From Streptomyces sp. NBC_00878 (GTDB lineage Bacteria > Actinomycetota > Actinomycetes > Streptomycetales > Streptomycetaceae): DNA of 64,000 nt. Positions within the stretch are counted from its first letter, which is position 1, and every line of letters begins with the position of its first letter. Below the pieces are notes generated by a model. That model ran no database searches and was not told where the DNA came from. It saw only the letters and a list, made by a program, of their open reading frames with translations. Of this stretch, positions 28,508 to 37,454 are shown piece after piece. Location of the stretch: assembly GCF_026341515.1 (NCBI RefSeq), contig NZ_JAPEOK010000001.1, positions 2,232,001-2,296,000 of the forward strand. Reading direction: 5' to 3'. The translations under genes and the position numbers were made by a program.

Positions 28508-29914
28508 ATGGAGCGCGCCTTGTCCCAACAGCAGCTCCGACGCGGCCCGTTGAGACCGGATCCCGAACCGCATGTGCCGCACGGCCCACGGCCCGCACGG
28601 TTGGTGCGCTGGCTCGGCGGGTTCGGCTGCGTGGCCGCCGGCTACACGGTGTTCCAGTCCCTGGTCGGGGTGCTGCCGGACAGCGTCGACGGGGAGTCCG
28701 CGCGGTACACGATCGCGGTGGTGAGCGGACTCGGCACGGCCGTGGCGGCCTGGCTGTCGGCGGCACTGATCCGGACCCGGTACGCGGACACGGACAACAC
28801 CCCCGTACCACCAGGCCAGTTGACGCCGACCACTCCGTCCTTGTCGGGGCCCGGACCGCTCCCCGAGCTCTTCTCCACCGCGTACGACACGCTCGCCGAA
28901 CAGGTCTGCGTGGTCGACGACCCGGTCCGCGGGCAGCTCACGGGATGGTCGCACTCCCTCGGCGAGAGCGGCCCCGGCCGACCCACCTCCGTGGGTACGG
29001 CGTACGGCCTGCACATCATGCTCGACCTCGGGATGCCCGAGGGCCGGATCGGCGCGGGCGACCTGGTGGACACGCTGTGGCGGCTGCGGCTGCCCGACGG
29101 CGGCTGGTCGGCGCGGTCGCAGGGTTCCGAGGCCCGCCCGGAGGTGACCGCCCTGGTGCTGGGCGCGCTGGCCCGGGCGGGGGCCTCCCGGGAGCGGCTG
29201 GCGGCGGAGGTGGCGCACTGCGAGGCGGGCTTCACCCATGAACTCGACCGCGCGGGGCGGTCGTTGACGCATGTCGTGACGACCGTGCTGCGCGGTCTGC
29301 TGCGCGCCGCGCCCCGCTCGGACACGCTGCCGCTGCTGCGGGACGCCCTCGTCGAGGGTGCGGTCACCGATCCGCGTCGCCAGCACCGCCGTTGCTGGGG
29401 CTACCGGCTCGCGCCGTTGCACGGCCCGCCGTCGCCGCTGCACACCGCGCAGGCCGTGGTCGCCCTGGACCGCGCGGCCCGCGTCCTGGGCGGCGAGAGC
29501 GCCAACGGCCGCGCGGCCCGTGAGGACGGCGTGCGCTGGCTGCTGGCCTGTCCGGACGCCCCGCACGACGCCTGCCTCGACCTGTCCAACCTCCGCGAGG
29601 AGGTGCGCAGACCCCGCACCGACGACCCGTCCCGCCACGAGGTCCTGAACGTACGGCACTTCACGGCCTCCTGGATCGTCCGCGCCCTGCTCACTCCCGG
29701 CGCCCGCGACATCGCCCGCGAGGACGGCCTGGAGGAGGAGTGGCGTGAGCGTCTGAACGGCGCGGTGAGCGCGGTGTGGGCGGGGCAGACGGACGGTATC
29801 TGGACCTGGGTCCGCGACGACAGCAGCGAGCTGCGCCGCCCCATGTGGATGACCTACCAAGGCCTTTCGGCGCTACGGGCGCATGCCGTATGGGTATACC
29901 AACCGAATGGCTGA
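28508..29914 (+). CDS. Membrane-anchored squalene-cyclase-like (alpha/alpha toroid) protein
   Basis: A 468-residue protein with two N-terminal hydrophobic helices (CVAAGYTVFQSLVGVLP; IAVVSGLGTAVAAWLSAALI). A long helical domain follows that contains a QW-like cyclase/prenyltransferase repeat signature (LWRLRLPDGGWSARSQGSEA and repeated alanine-rich helices). The canonical cyclase DXDD motif is not visible, so it may be a non-catalytic toroid. A TTG at 28520 preceded by GGAG is an alternative start. The cupin-like gene begins 16 bases after the stop, so the two form an operon of unknown function. Confidence 0.65.
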   Translation: MERALSQQQLRRGPLRPDPEPHVPHGPRPARLVRWLGGFGCVAAGYTVFQSLVGVLPDSVDGESARYTIAVVSGLGTAVAAWLSAALIRTRYADTDNTPVPPGQLTPTTPSLSGPGPLPELFSTAYDTLAEQVCVVDDPVRGQLTGWSHSLGESGPGRPTSVGTAYGLHIMLDLGMPEGRIGAGDLVDTLWRLRLPDGGWSARSQGSEARPEVTALVLGALARAGASRERLAAEVAHCEAGFTHELDRAGRSLTHVVTTVLRGLLRAAPRSDTLPLLRDALVEGAVTDPRRQHRRCWGYRLAPLHGPPSPLHTAQAVVALDRAARVLGGESANGRAAREDGVRWLLACPDAPHDACLDLSNLREEVRRPRTDDPSRHEVLNVRHFTASWIVRALLTPGARDIAREDGLEEEWRERLNGAVSAVWAGQTDGIWTWVRDDSSELRRPMWMTYQGLSALRAHAVWVYQPNG

Positions 29915-29930
29915 GACGGGAGAAACGTGC

Positions 29931-30668
29931 ATGGGTGGTCGGCAGGTCCTGGCGGCACGGCGGCTGCTCGCCGAGGCACTGGACGGCGAACTGCCCGAGC
30001 ACGAAAGGGTGTTGGCGGCCCGCGCGGTCGTCGCCGAACTGGGCTCCCCCGACCGCCTGTTGGAGCTGACCGCCGAACTCGCCTCCGGCGAGGGCGATCC
30101 GGACGCCTGCGCCCGGCTCTCGTACCGCCATGTTCTCGGCTTCGACAAGCTCCTGCTCATCGACGGCGGCCCGCACCACAAGCTGCGCGCCCATCTGTGG
30201 CATCCCGGACGCGGGGCGATCGGCGAGGAGGACATCCACAACCACCGTTCCCCACTCGCCTCTTATGTCGTACGGGGGCGGCTGGCGATGGAGTTGTACG
30301 CGCCCCGGGAGACGCCCCGAGAGGACGGCGGCATCGAGGCGGACCGCTATCTGGAGTCCCTGACGGGCGAGTCGGCCGACTGGCGGCTGGAGGCGACGGG
30401 CCCGGCCCGGCTGCACCTCACTCAGGTCGCGGAGTACACGGCGGGCAGTACTTACGCGCTTCCCGCGCACACCCTGCACCGCGCGTGGTGCGACACGGCC
30501 GAGCCGACGGTGACGCTCTTCCTGGAGACGGGGAGCGGACGGCGGCGGCACACCGACGTGTTCACGGCGGCGGGCCCGCATCCGGGGGCGGTACCGAAGG
30601 TGCCACTCGACGTGGCCGACTATCTGGCCGAGCTCAACGCGCTGGCGGAGCTGCTCAGGAGCTCGTGA
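29931..30668 (+). CDS. Cupin-fold protein, cysteine-dioxygenase-like pattern
   Basis: A 245-residue protein. Start ATG 29931 has GGGAGA at the right distance; upstream in-frame ATGs at 29883 and 29907 lack one. The central metal-binding-like segment reads HNHRSPLASYVVRGRLAMEL, with a later LPAHTLHRAW, as in cupins and thiol dioxygenases. It is coupled to the membrane toroid protein. Enzyme activity is not assured; a small-molecule-binding role is equally possible. Confidence 0.65.
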   Translation: MGGRQVLAARRLLAEALDGELPEHERVLAARAVVAELGSPDRLLELTAELASGEGDPDACARLSYRHVLGFDKLLLIDGGPHHKLRAHLWHPGRGAIGEEDIHNHRSPLASYVVRGRLAMELYAPRETPREDGGIEADRYLESLTGESADWRLEATGPARLHLTQVAEYTAGSTYALPAHTLHRAWCDTAEPTVTLFLETGSGRRRHTDVFTAAGPHPGAVPKVPLDVADYLAELNALAELLRSS

Positions 30669-30720
30669 GGGTCAGAAGCTCGTGAGAGGGCCTTTTCCCC
30701 GGTGAGGGGCGCATGCCACA

Positions 30721-30738
30721 CCCTGACATCTGTCAGGG
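30721..30738. promoter_or_regulatory. 18-bp palindromic operator candidate (copy 2)
   Basis: Identical to the palindrome at 14755-14772 (CCCTGACATCTGTCAGGG). It is the only other copy I found in the window and again precedes a small secreted protein gene, here by 163 bases. Confidence 0.6.
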
Positions 30739-30900
30739 ACGCGACGTCACTGACACGATCTACAGTTCGAGGCGCTGGCTCGGGGGACCTCTTGGCCGCT
30801 ACGTAGCCGTTGTGACGACATGACGAAGGTCCCGGCAGGCGGGCATTGCGGCAACGAGCCGATCCGCGAGATCCGTCCGCCCTTGGGCCAGGGAGAAGAC

Positions 30901-31431
30901 ATGCACAGCATCCGAAGGAGTGCCATGCATCTGCGCATTCGTACCGCCGCCACGCTTGCCGTGGCCGCCTCGTTCATCGGTCTCGTCGGACTGGCGCCGC
31001 CGGTGTCCGCCTCGCAGACCCCGCAGACACCGGAGGGCAAGTACTGCACCATCGTCGTGGAGCCGGTGAAGCCGGGCGAGAAGACCTCCCGGGTGAAGAG
31101 CCGGACCTGCACCGACGACCGGGCGACGGCAGCAGCGGCGCGCAACAGCGCCCGGACACCGCTCATGTCCTGGTACGAGCACGCCAACTACGGCGGCGAC
31201 TCGACCATGGTGTTCGGCGACTTCGGCCCCTGTGACCTGTCGGGCTACAAGCTGAACACCGGCCTGTGGAGCAGGTCGATCTCGTCGTTCAGGACGTACA
31301 GCAGCTGCAACTTCCAGTCGGCGTACCGCTATGACGGCGATTGCTGCGCAACCTACTGGGGCTATGACACGCCCTACGTGGGCGACTGGGCGAACGACCG
31401 CATCGGCTCCTTTCAGATCAACAACATCTAG
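30901..31431 (+). CDS. Secreted beta/gamma-crystallin-like protein
   Basis: A 176-residue exported protein. Signal peptide (IRTAATLAVAASFIGLVGLA) with cleavage after VSA. The mature part has six or more cysteines and an aromatic, glycine-rich core (MSWYEHANYGGDSTMVFGDF, WSRSISSFRTY) that resembles Greek-key crystallin-like domains. ATG 30901 (AGGGAG upstream) and ATG 30925 (AAGGAG, 4-base spacing) are both possible starts. Role outside the cell unknown; the shared upstream palindrome links it to the I36-like gene at 15011. Confidence 0.7.
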   Translation: MHSIRRSAMHLRIRTAATLAVAASFIGLVGLAPPVSASQTPQTPEGKYCTIVVEPVKPGEKTSRVKSRTCTDDRATAAAARNSARTPLMSWYEHANYGGDSTMVFGDFGPCDLSGYKLNTGLWSRSISSFRTYSSCNFQSAYRYDGDCCATYWGYDTPYVGDWANDRIGSFQINNI

Positions 31432-31439
31432 CCTGCGCT

Positions 31440-31800
31440 TTCCCCTTGCCACAGTGTCCGGATCTTGAGCGGAAACGCGAAAGTGCCTTCCGAGCTGGGA
31501 CGATGAGGCTTGTCGTGCGGGTCACGGTAGGGCAGCGCAGCAGGTCCGTGGTCTCCTGCTGGGCGACGGTGTCGTCCCTGGTCAGCTCCGTGACGACCCG
31601 CACCCGTTCGGCCGGGTGACGTGCTCGGTGACCGCCGGCCGCTTCAGCAGATCGGTCGCGACCTGTGCTGCGACCTCGTCGTCCCGGGTCAGGTCAACCA
31701 CGGCCTGGACCTTCTCATCCGCCGTGACCGGCCGGTCGACCCGCTGGCCGACGACCCGTTTCGCCCCGCACCTCAGATCATCCTGGCGCACGCACCTCAC
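31440..31800 (-). pseudogene. DUF6192-like repeat protein fragment, frameshifted
   Basis: Two frames on the minus strand each hold one copy of the same repeat: AVVDLTRDDEVAAQVATDLL with KRPAVTEHV, then RVVTELTRDDTVAQQETTDL with LRCPTVT. A frameshift near 31610 separates them. This internal repeat is typical, from memory, of DUF6192 proteins. Both ends are missing, so this is a decayed fragment. Confidence 0.55.
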
Positions 31801-31809
31801 GGCCAGGGA

Positions 31810-32235
31810 TCAAAAACACCTGCTGAGGGCCTGTCGGACGATGTCCAGGTTGTACGCGTCGATCTCCACGCTGTGCAGGTCGGCGGGGCTCAGCCAGACG
31901 TACGCCTGGTCCGGCTTCGGCAGGGTGATGTGCCGGGAGAGGGGCTTGACGAGGAAGTTGTCCTGCCAGTTCTTGATCTCGTGTCCCTGGTACTCACTCA
32001 CGAACGACGATTCGCCGACCTTCCGGACGACCTCGCCGAGCAGCCCGGTCTCTTCCTTGAGCTCCCGCAGCACACCGTCCTCGGGACTCTCGCCGGGCTC
32101 CAGCTTGCCGCAGGGCACGCCCCACACGAGGGGCAGGAACCGCTCGGTCTCACTGCGACGCACCAACAGCACACGGCCTTTGTGCATCACGACGGCGGCG
32201 GCCAGTCGCTTGTCGCCGGGGATGTCCATGTCCAT
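31810..32235 (-). CDS. Nudix hydrolase
   Basis: A 141-residue protein with a complete Nudix box (GKLEPGESPEDGVLRELKEE followed by TGL), preceded by LAAAVVMHKGRVLLVRRSE and VWGVPCG. The product would cleave nucleoside diphosphate-linked substrates or sanitise nucleotides. The start ATG is set at the Nudix domain boundary; the open frame upstream on the same strand is antisense to the next gene and not coding. Confidence 0.85.
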   Translation of the reverse strand: MDMDIPGDKRLAAAVVMHKGRVLLVRRSETERFLPLVWGVPCGKLEPGESPEDGVLRELKEETGLLGEVVRKVGESSFVSEYQGHEIKNWQDNFLVKPLSRHITLPKPDQAYVWLSPADLHSVEIDAYNLDIVRQALSRCF

Positions 32236-32431
32236 GGTTCCTCGGTCCCTCGCCGGTCGGAGTCCAGGGGGTTCTATACCCACGAAAACGTCAACCGTAC
32301 CAGGGCCGGCCCCGGCGCGTCCGGCTTCGGAGGCCCGGCTGAAGCGGCTCCCTCCGTGCAACCTGTTCCTCGGCTCGCGCGTCTCAAGCAGCGCCAGGAC
32401 CAGTGCGCGCGTGGAACGGGGGGGCGGTGCG

Positions 32432-32854
32432 ATGGCCGACAAGGGGAGGTATGGGTTCGTCCAGAGCGTGCGGCGGTTCTTCTGGCTGCCGCGGGACATG
32501 CCACGCCGTCCCGCTCCGGTGATGCCTCTGGTGCGGGTGTGGCTGTTCGGTCTGGCCGTGGGGGCCTTCTTCGCGGTGTTCACCCCGGACGACGAGGCCT
32601 TGACTCCGTGGGCCATGACAGTCGTCGTGGGGGTGGCCGCGCTCGACGACGTCATCAAGGGGGTGCGGCACCGCTGGCCGGCCTTCTTGACCGCCTGGGT
32701 GGTCTGCTGGGGTCTCGCCTGGCTCCTGTCCGCGGTGGTACCGGGTCTCGACGATGCCCACTGGGACGAGTTCGCCGCCTTCGCTCCGGCGACGGCGGCG
32801 TCCGTGGCGACGTTCGTCGGGATCACGCGACTGCCGCAGCAACCGCGCCTGTGA
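32432..32854 (+). CDS. Hypothetical small membrane protein
   Basis: A 140-residue protein with three or four hydrophobic helices (VWLFGLAVGAFFAVFTP, AMTVVVGVAAL, FLTAWVVCWGLAWLLSAVVP) and basic ends. Not recognised. The gene is convergent with the DUF2264 gene and tightly packed (9 bases between stops). Confidence 0.65.
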   Translation: MADKGRYGFVQSVRRFFWLPRDMPRRPAPVMPLVRVWLFGLAVGAFFAVFTPDDEALTPWAMTVVVGVAALDDVIKGVRHRWPAFLTAWVVCWGLAWLLSAVVPGLDDAHWDEFAAFAPATAASVATFVGITRLPQQPRL

Positions 32855-32863
32855 CCCGCGCGC

Positions 32864-34651
32864 TCAGGCGCCCGGCCGCGCGGTCCTGACCGCGACCGCC
32901 CCGTCCGCCAGCCGGGCCCGCACCTCGCGCCCGCCGCTCCAGCGGACGTGGATCTCGTTCGTCCCGTCCACGGTGGTCACAGCCACCGAGTCCTCCAGCG
33001 GGGCCGGGTCCGGCTCGGCGGTGAGGCGGGCGAACGCGACGAAGACGGTGTCGGCGGCGGCCGTGACACCCGTGAGTCCCTCGGCTGTGTCCAACAGGCC
33101 GTGGGCGGGCCTGAGTTCGGCCCGCAGGCCGCCGCCCCCTGCCTGCACACCACCGTCTCCCACCGCCCATCCCGTGATCCGTACGGACGTCCCCTCGGGC
33201 GCGCCGGACACACGGAACGCCCGTACCTCCACCGCGCCTTCGGCCAGCACGAGGCTCGTGACGCGGGCGCCGGAGGCCGTCGTGTGCCGGGAGGCCGCCC
33301 AGCCCTCGCCCACGCCTAGCGGCTCGATGCCGGTACGGCTCGGATCGTCGCCCACGGACACGGTGTTGTCGTACGCGTACGCCGCTGAGGGCACCGTGAC
33401 CGTCGAGTACGCCAGCCGCGTATAGAAGGGGTCGTAGCGTACGTCCTCGCTTCCGTGATTGTGGAGGCGGACCAGGCCGTCCGAACTCGTCGACTGGAGC
33501 AGCCAGTTGGGCGGGCCGATCGGGTGGGTCCCGTCCTCGCGGTCCGCCGGTCGGGGCCGCTCGGGCGCCGTCCACACCTCGTGGTCCGGTGGCAGCAGCA
33601 GGCCGAGGAAGCCCTTGCTCGCCCAGTACGGGGACGCCGGGCCCGAATAGCCTTGCAGGACGGCCGAGTTGGGGCCGTGCCAGCCCAGGGTCAGCAGGCC
33701 CCGGTCGTCCACGGCGCCCCGGTCGAGGAAGTACCTCAGCGCGCCGGACGCCAGCCGTCGCGTCTCCCCCGGCGCCAGGGGCGTACGGCCGGTGAGCGCG
33801 CCCAGCCACAGCGGGGCCGTCGTCGCGAAGCGGTAGGTCAGCGAGCGGCCCTGGTGCATCGGCGCGCCGTCACCCCCGAACAGGCGGGCGTAGTCGGCGA
33901 GATGAGCCGACAGCCGCCCTCCGTAAAGGTCGAGGAGACGGGGGTCGTCGGCCAGCCAGGCATGCAGCACCGGGTACAAGTGCATCGCCCAGCCGTTGTA
34001 GTAGTCGAAGGCGCGCCCGTCGCCGTCGGTGTACCAGCCGTCGCCGACGTACCACTGCTCGATACGGTCCAGGCCCCGCTCGATCGCGGCCCGGGACAGC
34101 GAGGGCTCGTACCCGATCTCTTCCAGGAAGCCGCCGACCGTCACCGGGAACAACTCCCAGTTGCAGGGCCAGGGTTCGGCCGTCAGGGCGTCGCCGAGCC
34201 AGGCCGCGGCCCGCTGCCGTACGCCGTCGTCGAGCCGGTCCCAGAGGAGGGGCCGGGTGAGGCGCAGGGCGAGGGCGATGGAGGCGGCCTCGACAAGGGG
34301 CTGGCTGCGGTCCTCGATGCGCGGCCAGCTGCCGGCCGTCCCGGCGGCGAGTCCTTCGGCGTACCGCTCCAGGGCCTTCTCGTCGCGGCGGAAGGCCGCC
34401 AGCATCAGCGTACGGGCGTATCCCTCCAGGCCGTCGGAGAGGCGGCCCGACCAGCTCGGGTGCTCGCCGGGCAGGTGGTAGAGGGCGCGGTCCCCGGTCG
34501 CGTACGGTTCCACGGCGGCGAGCAGCGAGTCGGCGGCTGCCTCCCAGTGGGCGCGCGTGTAGCCGGTGTACGGGCTGAGGGTGCGGTCCTCGGCCGCGTA
34601 CGGCTCCACGGCGGGAACTCCTGCGGGAACGCCGGCGGGGGCTGCGGACAT
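32864..34651 (-). CDS. DUF2264-family protein
   Basis: A 595-residue protein without a signal peptide. It has the conserved DUF2264 layout: an N-terminal alpha/alpha barrel (NWELFPVTVGGFLEE, RAFDYYNGWAMHLYPVLHAW, MHQGRSLTYRFATTAPLWLG) and a C-terminal beta-sandwich. This fold resembles polysaccharide lyase/hydrolase barrels. It sits beside a pectin-type acetylesterase, a GH43 enzyme and a surface beta-helix protein, all on plant cell-wall themes, so a role in breakdown of imported oligosaccharides is likely. The reaction is not established. Confidence 0.82.
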   Translation of the reverse strand: MSAAPAGVPAGVPAVEPYAAEDRTLSPYTGYTRAHWEAAADSLLAAVEPYATGDRALYHLPGEHPSWSGRLSDGLEGYARTLMLAAFRRDEKALERYAEGLAAGTAGSWPRIEDRSQPLVEAASIALALRLTRPLLWDRLDDGVRQRAAAWLGDALTAEPWPCNWELFPVTVGGFLEEIGYEPSLSRAAIERGLDRIEQWYVGDGWYTDGDGRAFDYYNGWAMHLYPVLHAWLADDPRLLDLYGGRLSAHLADYARLFGGDGAPMHQGRSLTYRFATTAPLWLGALTGRTPLAPGETRRLASGALRYFLDRGAVDDRGLLTLGWHGPNSAVLQGYSGPASPYWASKGFLGLLLPPDHEVWTAPERPRPADREDGTHPIGPPNWLLQSTSSDGLVRLHNHGSEDVRYDPFYTRLAYSTVTVPSAAYAYDNTVSVGDDPSRTGIEPLGVGEGWAASRHTTASGARVTSLVLAEGAVEVRAFRVSGAPEGTSVRITGWAVGDGGVQAGGGGLRAELRPAHGLLDTAEGLTGVTAAADTVFVAFARLTAEPDPAPLEDSVAVTTVDGTNEIHVRWSGGREVRARLADGAVAVRTARPGA

Positions 34652-34741
34652 CGGTCGGGCTCCTGTCTCGCTCGGATGTGCGACCTGGGATGTGTGACCT
34701 GGGACGCCCCGGTTCCGGTCGGGACGCCCCAGGAGTCCAGC

Positions 34742-35809
34742 TCACCTCACCAGGCGCTCGGGCACCAGGTGTTGGGCGACCAGTTCGTCGCGGACGAGTT
34801 CCGCGTACACCGTCGCACCGTGCGCGGAGGTGTGGGTGTTGTCCCGCTTCTCGTTGTAGAGGTAGAGCGCCTTGGAGCCCTCGACGCCCAGTGCCTCGAC
34901 CAAGGCCTTTGTCCTGGTCGTGAGGTCGATGAGGGGCACGTCGTGCGCGGCGGCGACCGAGCGGGTGACGGCCGGGTGGTCCACGCCGAGGCCGTTCACC
35001 AGGAGGGCCGTGTTGTTGTTGAGGGTGCCGTCAGTGTTGAACCAGCGGCGGACGATGGGAGTGACCAGAACCGGACGGCCACCCTTGTCCCGTACGCCCG
35101 CGACGAGTGTTTCGAGGTTCGCGCGGTACGTCGCCTCGTCGGTCTGCTTGTCGTTGTGGGCGAGCTGGACGAGGACGAGATCACCCCTGCGGATCAGCGG
35201 CTGGACGGTCGCGAAGAGCCGCGGGTCGGCGAGGTAGGTGACCGTACTCTCCCCGGAATCCCCGTAGTTGGCGACCGAGGCGCCCTCGCGGAGGTACTGC
35301 GGGAGTTGCTGGCCCCAGCCGGAGTAGGGGTCGCCCGGCTGGTCGCAGACCGTGGAGTCGCCGACGAGGAAGATCTGTCGGGTGTGCCGGGCGGCGGCCG
35401 GAGTGACCCGGATGTCGGCGAGCGCGGGCGCCGCGCCCCCGATGACCAGGTCGAGACCGGGCGTGCCCGCGGCTCCGGTGGGCTCGCCCTCGGGCGTGCG
35501 GACGTTCACGGTGAAGGCGCGCGTCACCGGCTCGCCCGCCTCGGTGGGCGTCTCGGCGAGCAGGGTGCGTCGCGTCTCACCGGTGACACCGGTGCTCGCC
35601 GCGGTGTCACCGCCGAGCCGCACGCGGACGTCGTACGTGCCGGGCGCGACGTCGAAGTGGCAGGCCGCCGCGGTGCAGTTCTCCATCCCCATCCCCATCC
35701 CCATCCCCGTACCCGTCCCCATGCCACGGGTATGGGCCTGGGCCGGGACTGCGGACAAGGCCGCGGCGATGGTCAGCGCGGCCAGCAGGGTGATCGTCGT
35801 CCGTCTCAA
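34742..35809 (-). CDS. Rhamnogalacturonan acetylesterase (SGNH hydrolase), secreted
   Basis: A 355-residue exported protein with signal peptide ending AQA-HTRG. After the signal there is a Gly-Met repeat (GMGTGTGMGMGMGM) encoded by hexanucleotide repeats near 35685-35730. The SGNH blocks are complete: block I FLVGDSTVCDQPGDPYSGWG, block II ANYGDSGEST, block III QLAHNDKQ and block V DNTHTSAHG. It removes acetyl groups from rhamnogalacturonan, complementing the neighbouring GH43 and DUF2264 genes on the same strand. Confidence 0.87.
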   Translation of the reverse strand: MRRTTITLLAALTIAAALSAVPAQAHTRGMGTGTGMGMGMGMENCTAAACHFDVAPGTYDVRVRLGGDTAASTGVTGETRRTLLAETPTEAGEPVTRAFTVNVRTPEGEPTGAAGTPGLDLVIGGAAPALADIRVTPAAARHTRQIFLVGDSTVCDQPGDPYSGWGQQLPQYLREGASVANYGDSGESTVTYLADPRLFATVQPLIRRGDLVLVQLAHNDKQTDEATYRANLETLVAGVRDKGGRPVLVTPIVRRWFNTDGTLNNNTALLVNGLGVDHPAVTRSVAAAHDVPLIDLTTRTKALVEALGVEGSKALYLYNEKRDNTHTSAHGATVYAELVRDELVAQHLVPERLVR

Positions 35810-35854
35810 CGCGACTCCTTAATTCCCTCACGTCCCTCACGTCCCTCAAAGTCC

Positions 35855-37267
35855 TCAAGTTCCTCGGGTCCACTGCTGGTTGGTCGCCCCGCTGCACGTG
35901 TACGTGATGATCGCGGCGGAGTCGGCGGTGGACGCGCCGTTCACGTCGAGGCACTCGCCACTGGCGCGAGACGTGATGGTCACGTAGGAGCCGGTCGTGG
36001 TGAGGGACCACTGCTGGCTGGTCGCCGAGGAGTTGCAGTTCTCCTGGGTGACCGTGCCGGCGTTCTCCTGCACGCACAGGGAACTGTTGCGGACGTTCAG
36101 CTGGTAGTAGCCGCTGCCCACGGACTTGAACCAGTACTTCTGGTTGTTGCCGCCGTTGCAGGTGTACTGCTTGATCTGGGCTCCCGACCAGAGCGACTGA
36201 CTTGTCACGTCGGCGCACTTGGCGGAGTGGCGGGCGATCAGCGTGTTGTAGGTGGCGCTCGTGCCGGTGACGGTCCCGGCGGTCGTGTCGAGGGTGACCT
36301 CCGGGGACCAGGACATGGACATCGTGGTCGAGCTCGGGAAGGTCAACGGCAGCCACACATAACGGGAGTCGTTGACCGTGCCGCCGAAGGAGTTGCCCCA
36401 GCGGTCGCCCATGTAGAGGTACGAGGTGCCCGAACTCCCTTGCACGGGAAGGACGTACGCGGCCTGCGAACCGTAGGTCGTCGAGTCGCCGACGTTCGTC
36501 ATGGCCGTCCACGGACCGGCGATGCTGGTGGCGGTGGCGTACTGCTGCTGGTTGGGGCTCCAGCCCGTGGCGGCTGAAGTCACCATGAAGTAGACGCCGC
36601 CCCGCTTGAAGAGCGCCGGGGCCTCGCGGTGGCCGCCGTGCCAGGGGTCCGCGACCAGGCTCGCGATGCCCGTGTAGTCGGCCGTCAGGCGGTAGATCTG
36701 GAGGTCGTAGTTCTCGCGGGCCGCCGAGATCATGTATCCGGCGCCGTCGGTGTCCACGAACACCGTGATGTCACGGGACATGTGGGTGCCGAGCGGCCGG
36801 AAACTGCCCTGCCAGGTGTAGTTGCCGTCGACCGTGTCCGACACGGCGACCGCCGCGCGGGCCTCGCCGTAGTCGACGCCGTTCTCCTTGTGCATCCACA
36901 TCACGAACTTGCCGGTGGACGCGTTGTACATGACCTTCGGCCGCTCGATGTTCGCGGTCGCCAGCTCCGGGTTGCTCGCCTCGGTGAGGACGTGGTTGCG
37001 GAACTCCCAGTTCTTCAGGTCCGTCGAACGGTAGGCGTCCACGTACCGGAAGGTGTTGTCGGTGTTCCGGTTCTCGCCGAACCAGTAGTAGTACGAGCCG
37101 ACCTTGATGACCCCGCCGCCGTGTGCGTGCAGGGGGTTGCCGCTGGTGTCGGTGAACTGCGTGCCGTTGGTGACGGTCTGGGGTGCCGCCTGGGCCGGAC
37201 CGGCGGTGCCGAGTGCACCGGCCAGCGCCAGACAGAGGGCGAGGAGTACCGCGTACGCACGTCTCAT
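35855..37267 (-). CDS. Secreted GH43 hydrolase with ricin-type lectin (CBM13) domain
   Basis: A 470-residue protein starting at ATG 37267 with a signal peptide ending AQA-APQT. The N-terminal 320 residues form the GH43-type five-bladed propeller (HAHGGGVIKVGSYYYWFGEN, AYRSTDLKNWEFRNHVL, SRDITVFVDTDG, HREAPALFKRGGVYFMVTS). The pattern fits the subfamily of exo-beta-1,3-galactanases/arabinogalactan enzymes. The last 130 residues are a ricin B lectin trefoil (three QxW-like repeats, last TNQQWTRG). It should act on plant arabinogalactan outside the cell. Confidence 0.87.
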   Translation of the reverse strand: MRRAYAVLLALCLALAGALGTAGPAQAAPQTVTNGTQFTDTSGNPLHAHGGGVIKVGSYYYWFGENRNTDNTFRYVDAYRSTDLKNWEFRNHVLTEASNPELATANIERPKVMYNASTGKFVMWMHKENGVDYGEARAAVAVSDTVDGNYTWQGSFRPLGTHMSRDITVFVDTDGAGYMISAARENYDLQIYRLTADYTGIASLVADPWHGGHREAPALFKRGGVYFMVTSAATGWSPNQQQYATATSIAGPWTAMTNVGDSTTYGSQAAYVLPVQGSSGTSYLYMGDRWGNSFGGTVNDSRYVWLPLTFPSSTTMSMSWSPEVTLDTTAGTVTGTSATYNTLIARHSAKCADVTSQSLWSGAQIKQYTCNGGNNQKYWFKSVGSGYYQLNVRNSSLCVQENAGTVTQENCNSSATSQQWSLTTTGSYVTITSRASGECLDVNGASTADSAAIITYTCSGATNQQWTRGT

Positions 37268-37320
37268 CTCACACACTCTCCTTGGGGACACACAGAGTTG
37301 GGGCACAAAAGGAAACAGAA

Positions 37321-37359
37321 GCGTTCGGCATTTCGCACAAGATCTGCCATTCCGAACGC
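37321..37359. promoter_or_regulatory. Inverted repeat between divergent GH43 and surface-protein genes
   Basis: GCGTTCGG at 37321-37328 and CCGAACGC at 37352-37359 form an 8-bp inverted repeat with a 23-base spacer in the divergent promoter region. It may be a regulator site or a transcript hairpin shared by both genes. Confidence 0.4.
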
Positions 37360-37454
37360 CGAAAAGGTAAGGGCGTGTTACGGGGAGGTCAACGGTCGGG
37401 ACCGAACCGAGGAAACAAACATCGGAGCGAAGTTTTTGTTATCCGCCCCCGCCC

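Noticed and set aside
30669..30720. Possible terminator after the cupin gene
   Set aside because: No stem longer than a few base pairs could be drawn.
33455..36577. A 1040-codon plus-strand frame
   Set aside because: It is antisense to the DUF2264, acetylesterase and GH43 genes and has the Arg/Gly/Val-rich composition of a shadow frame.
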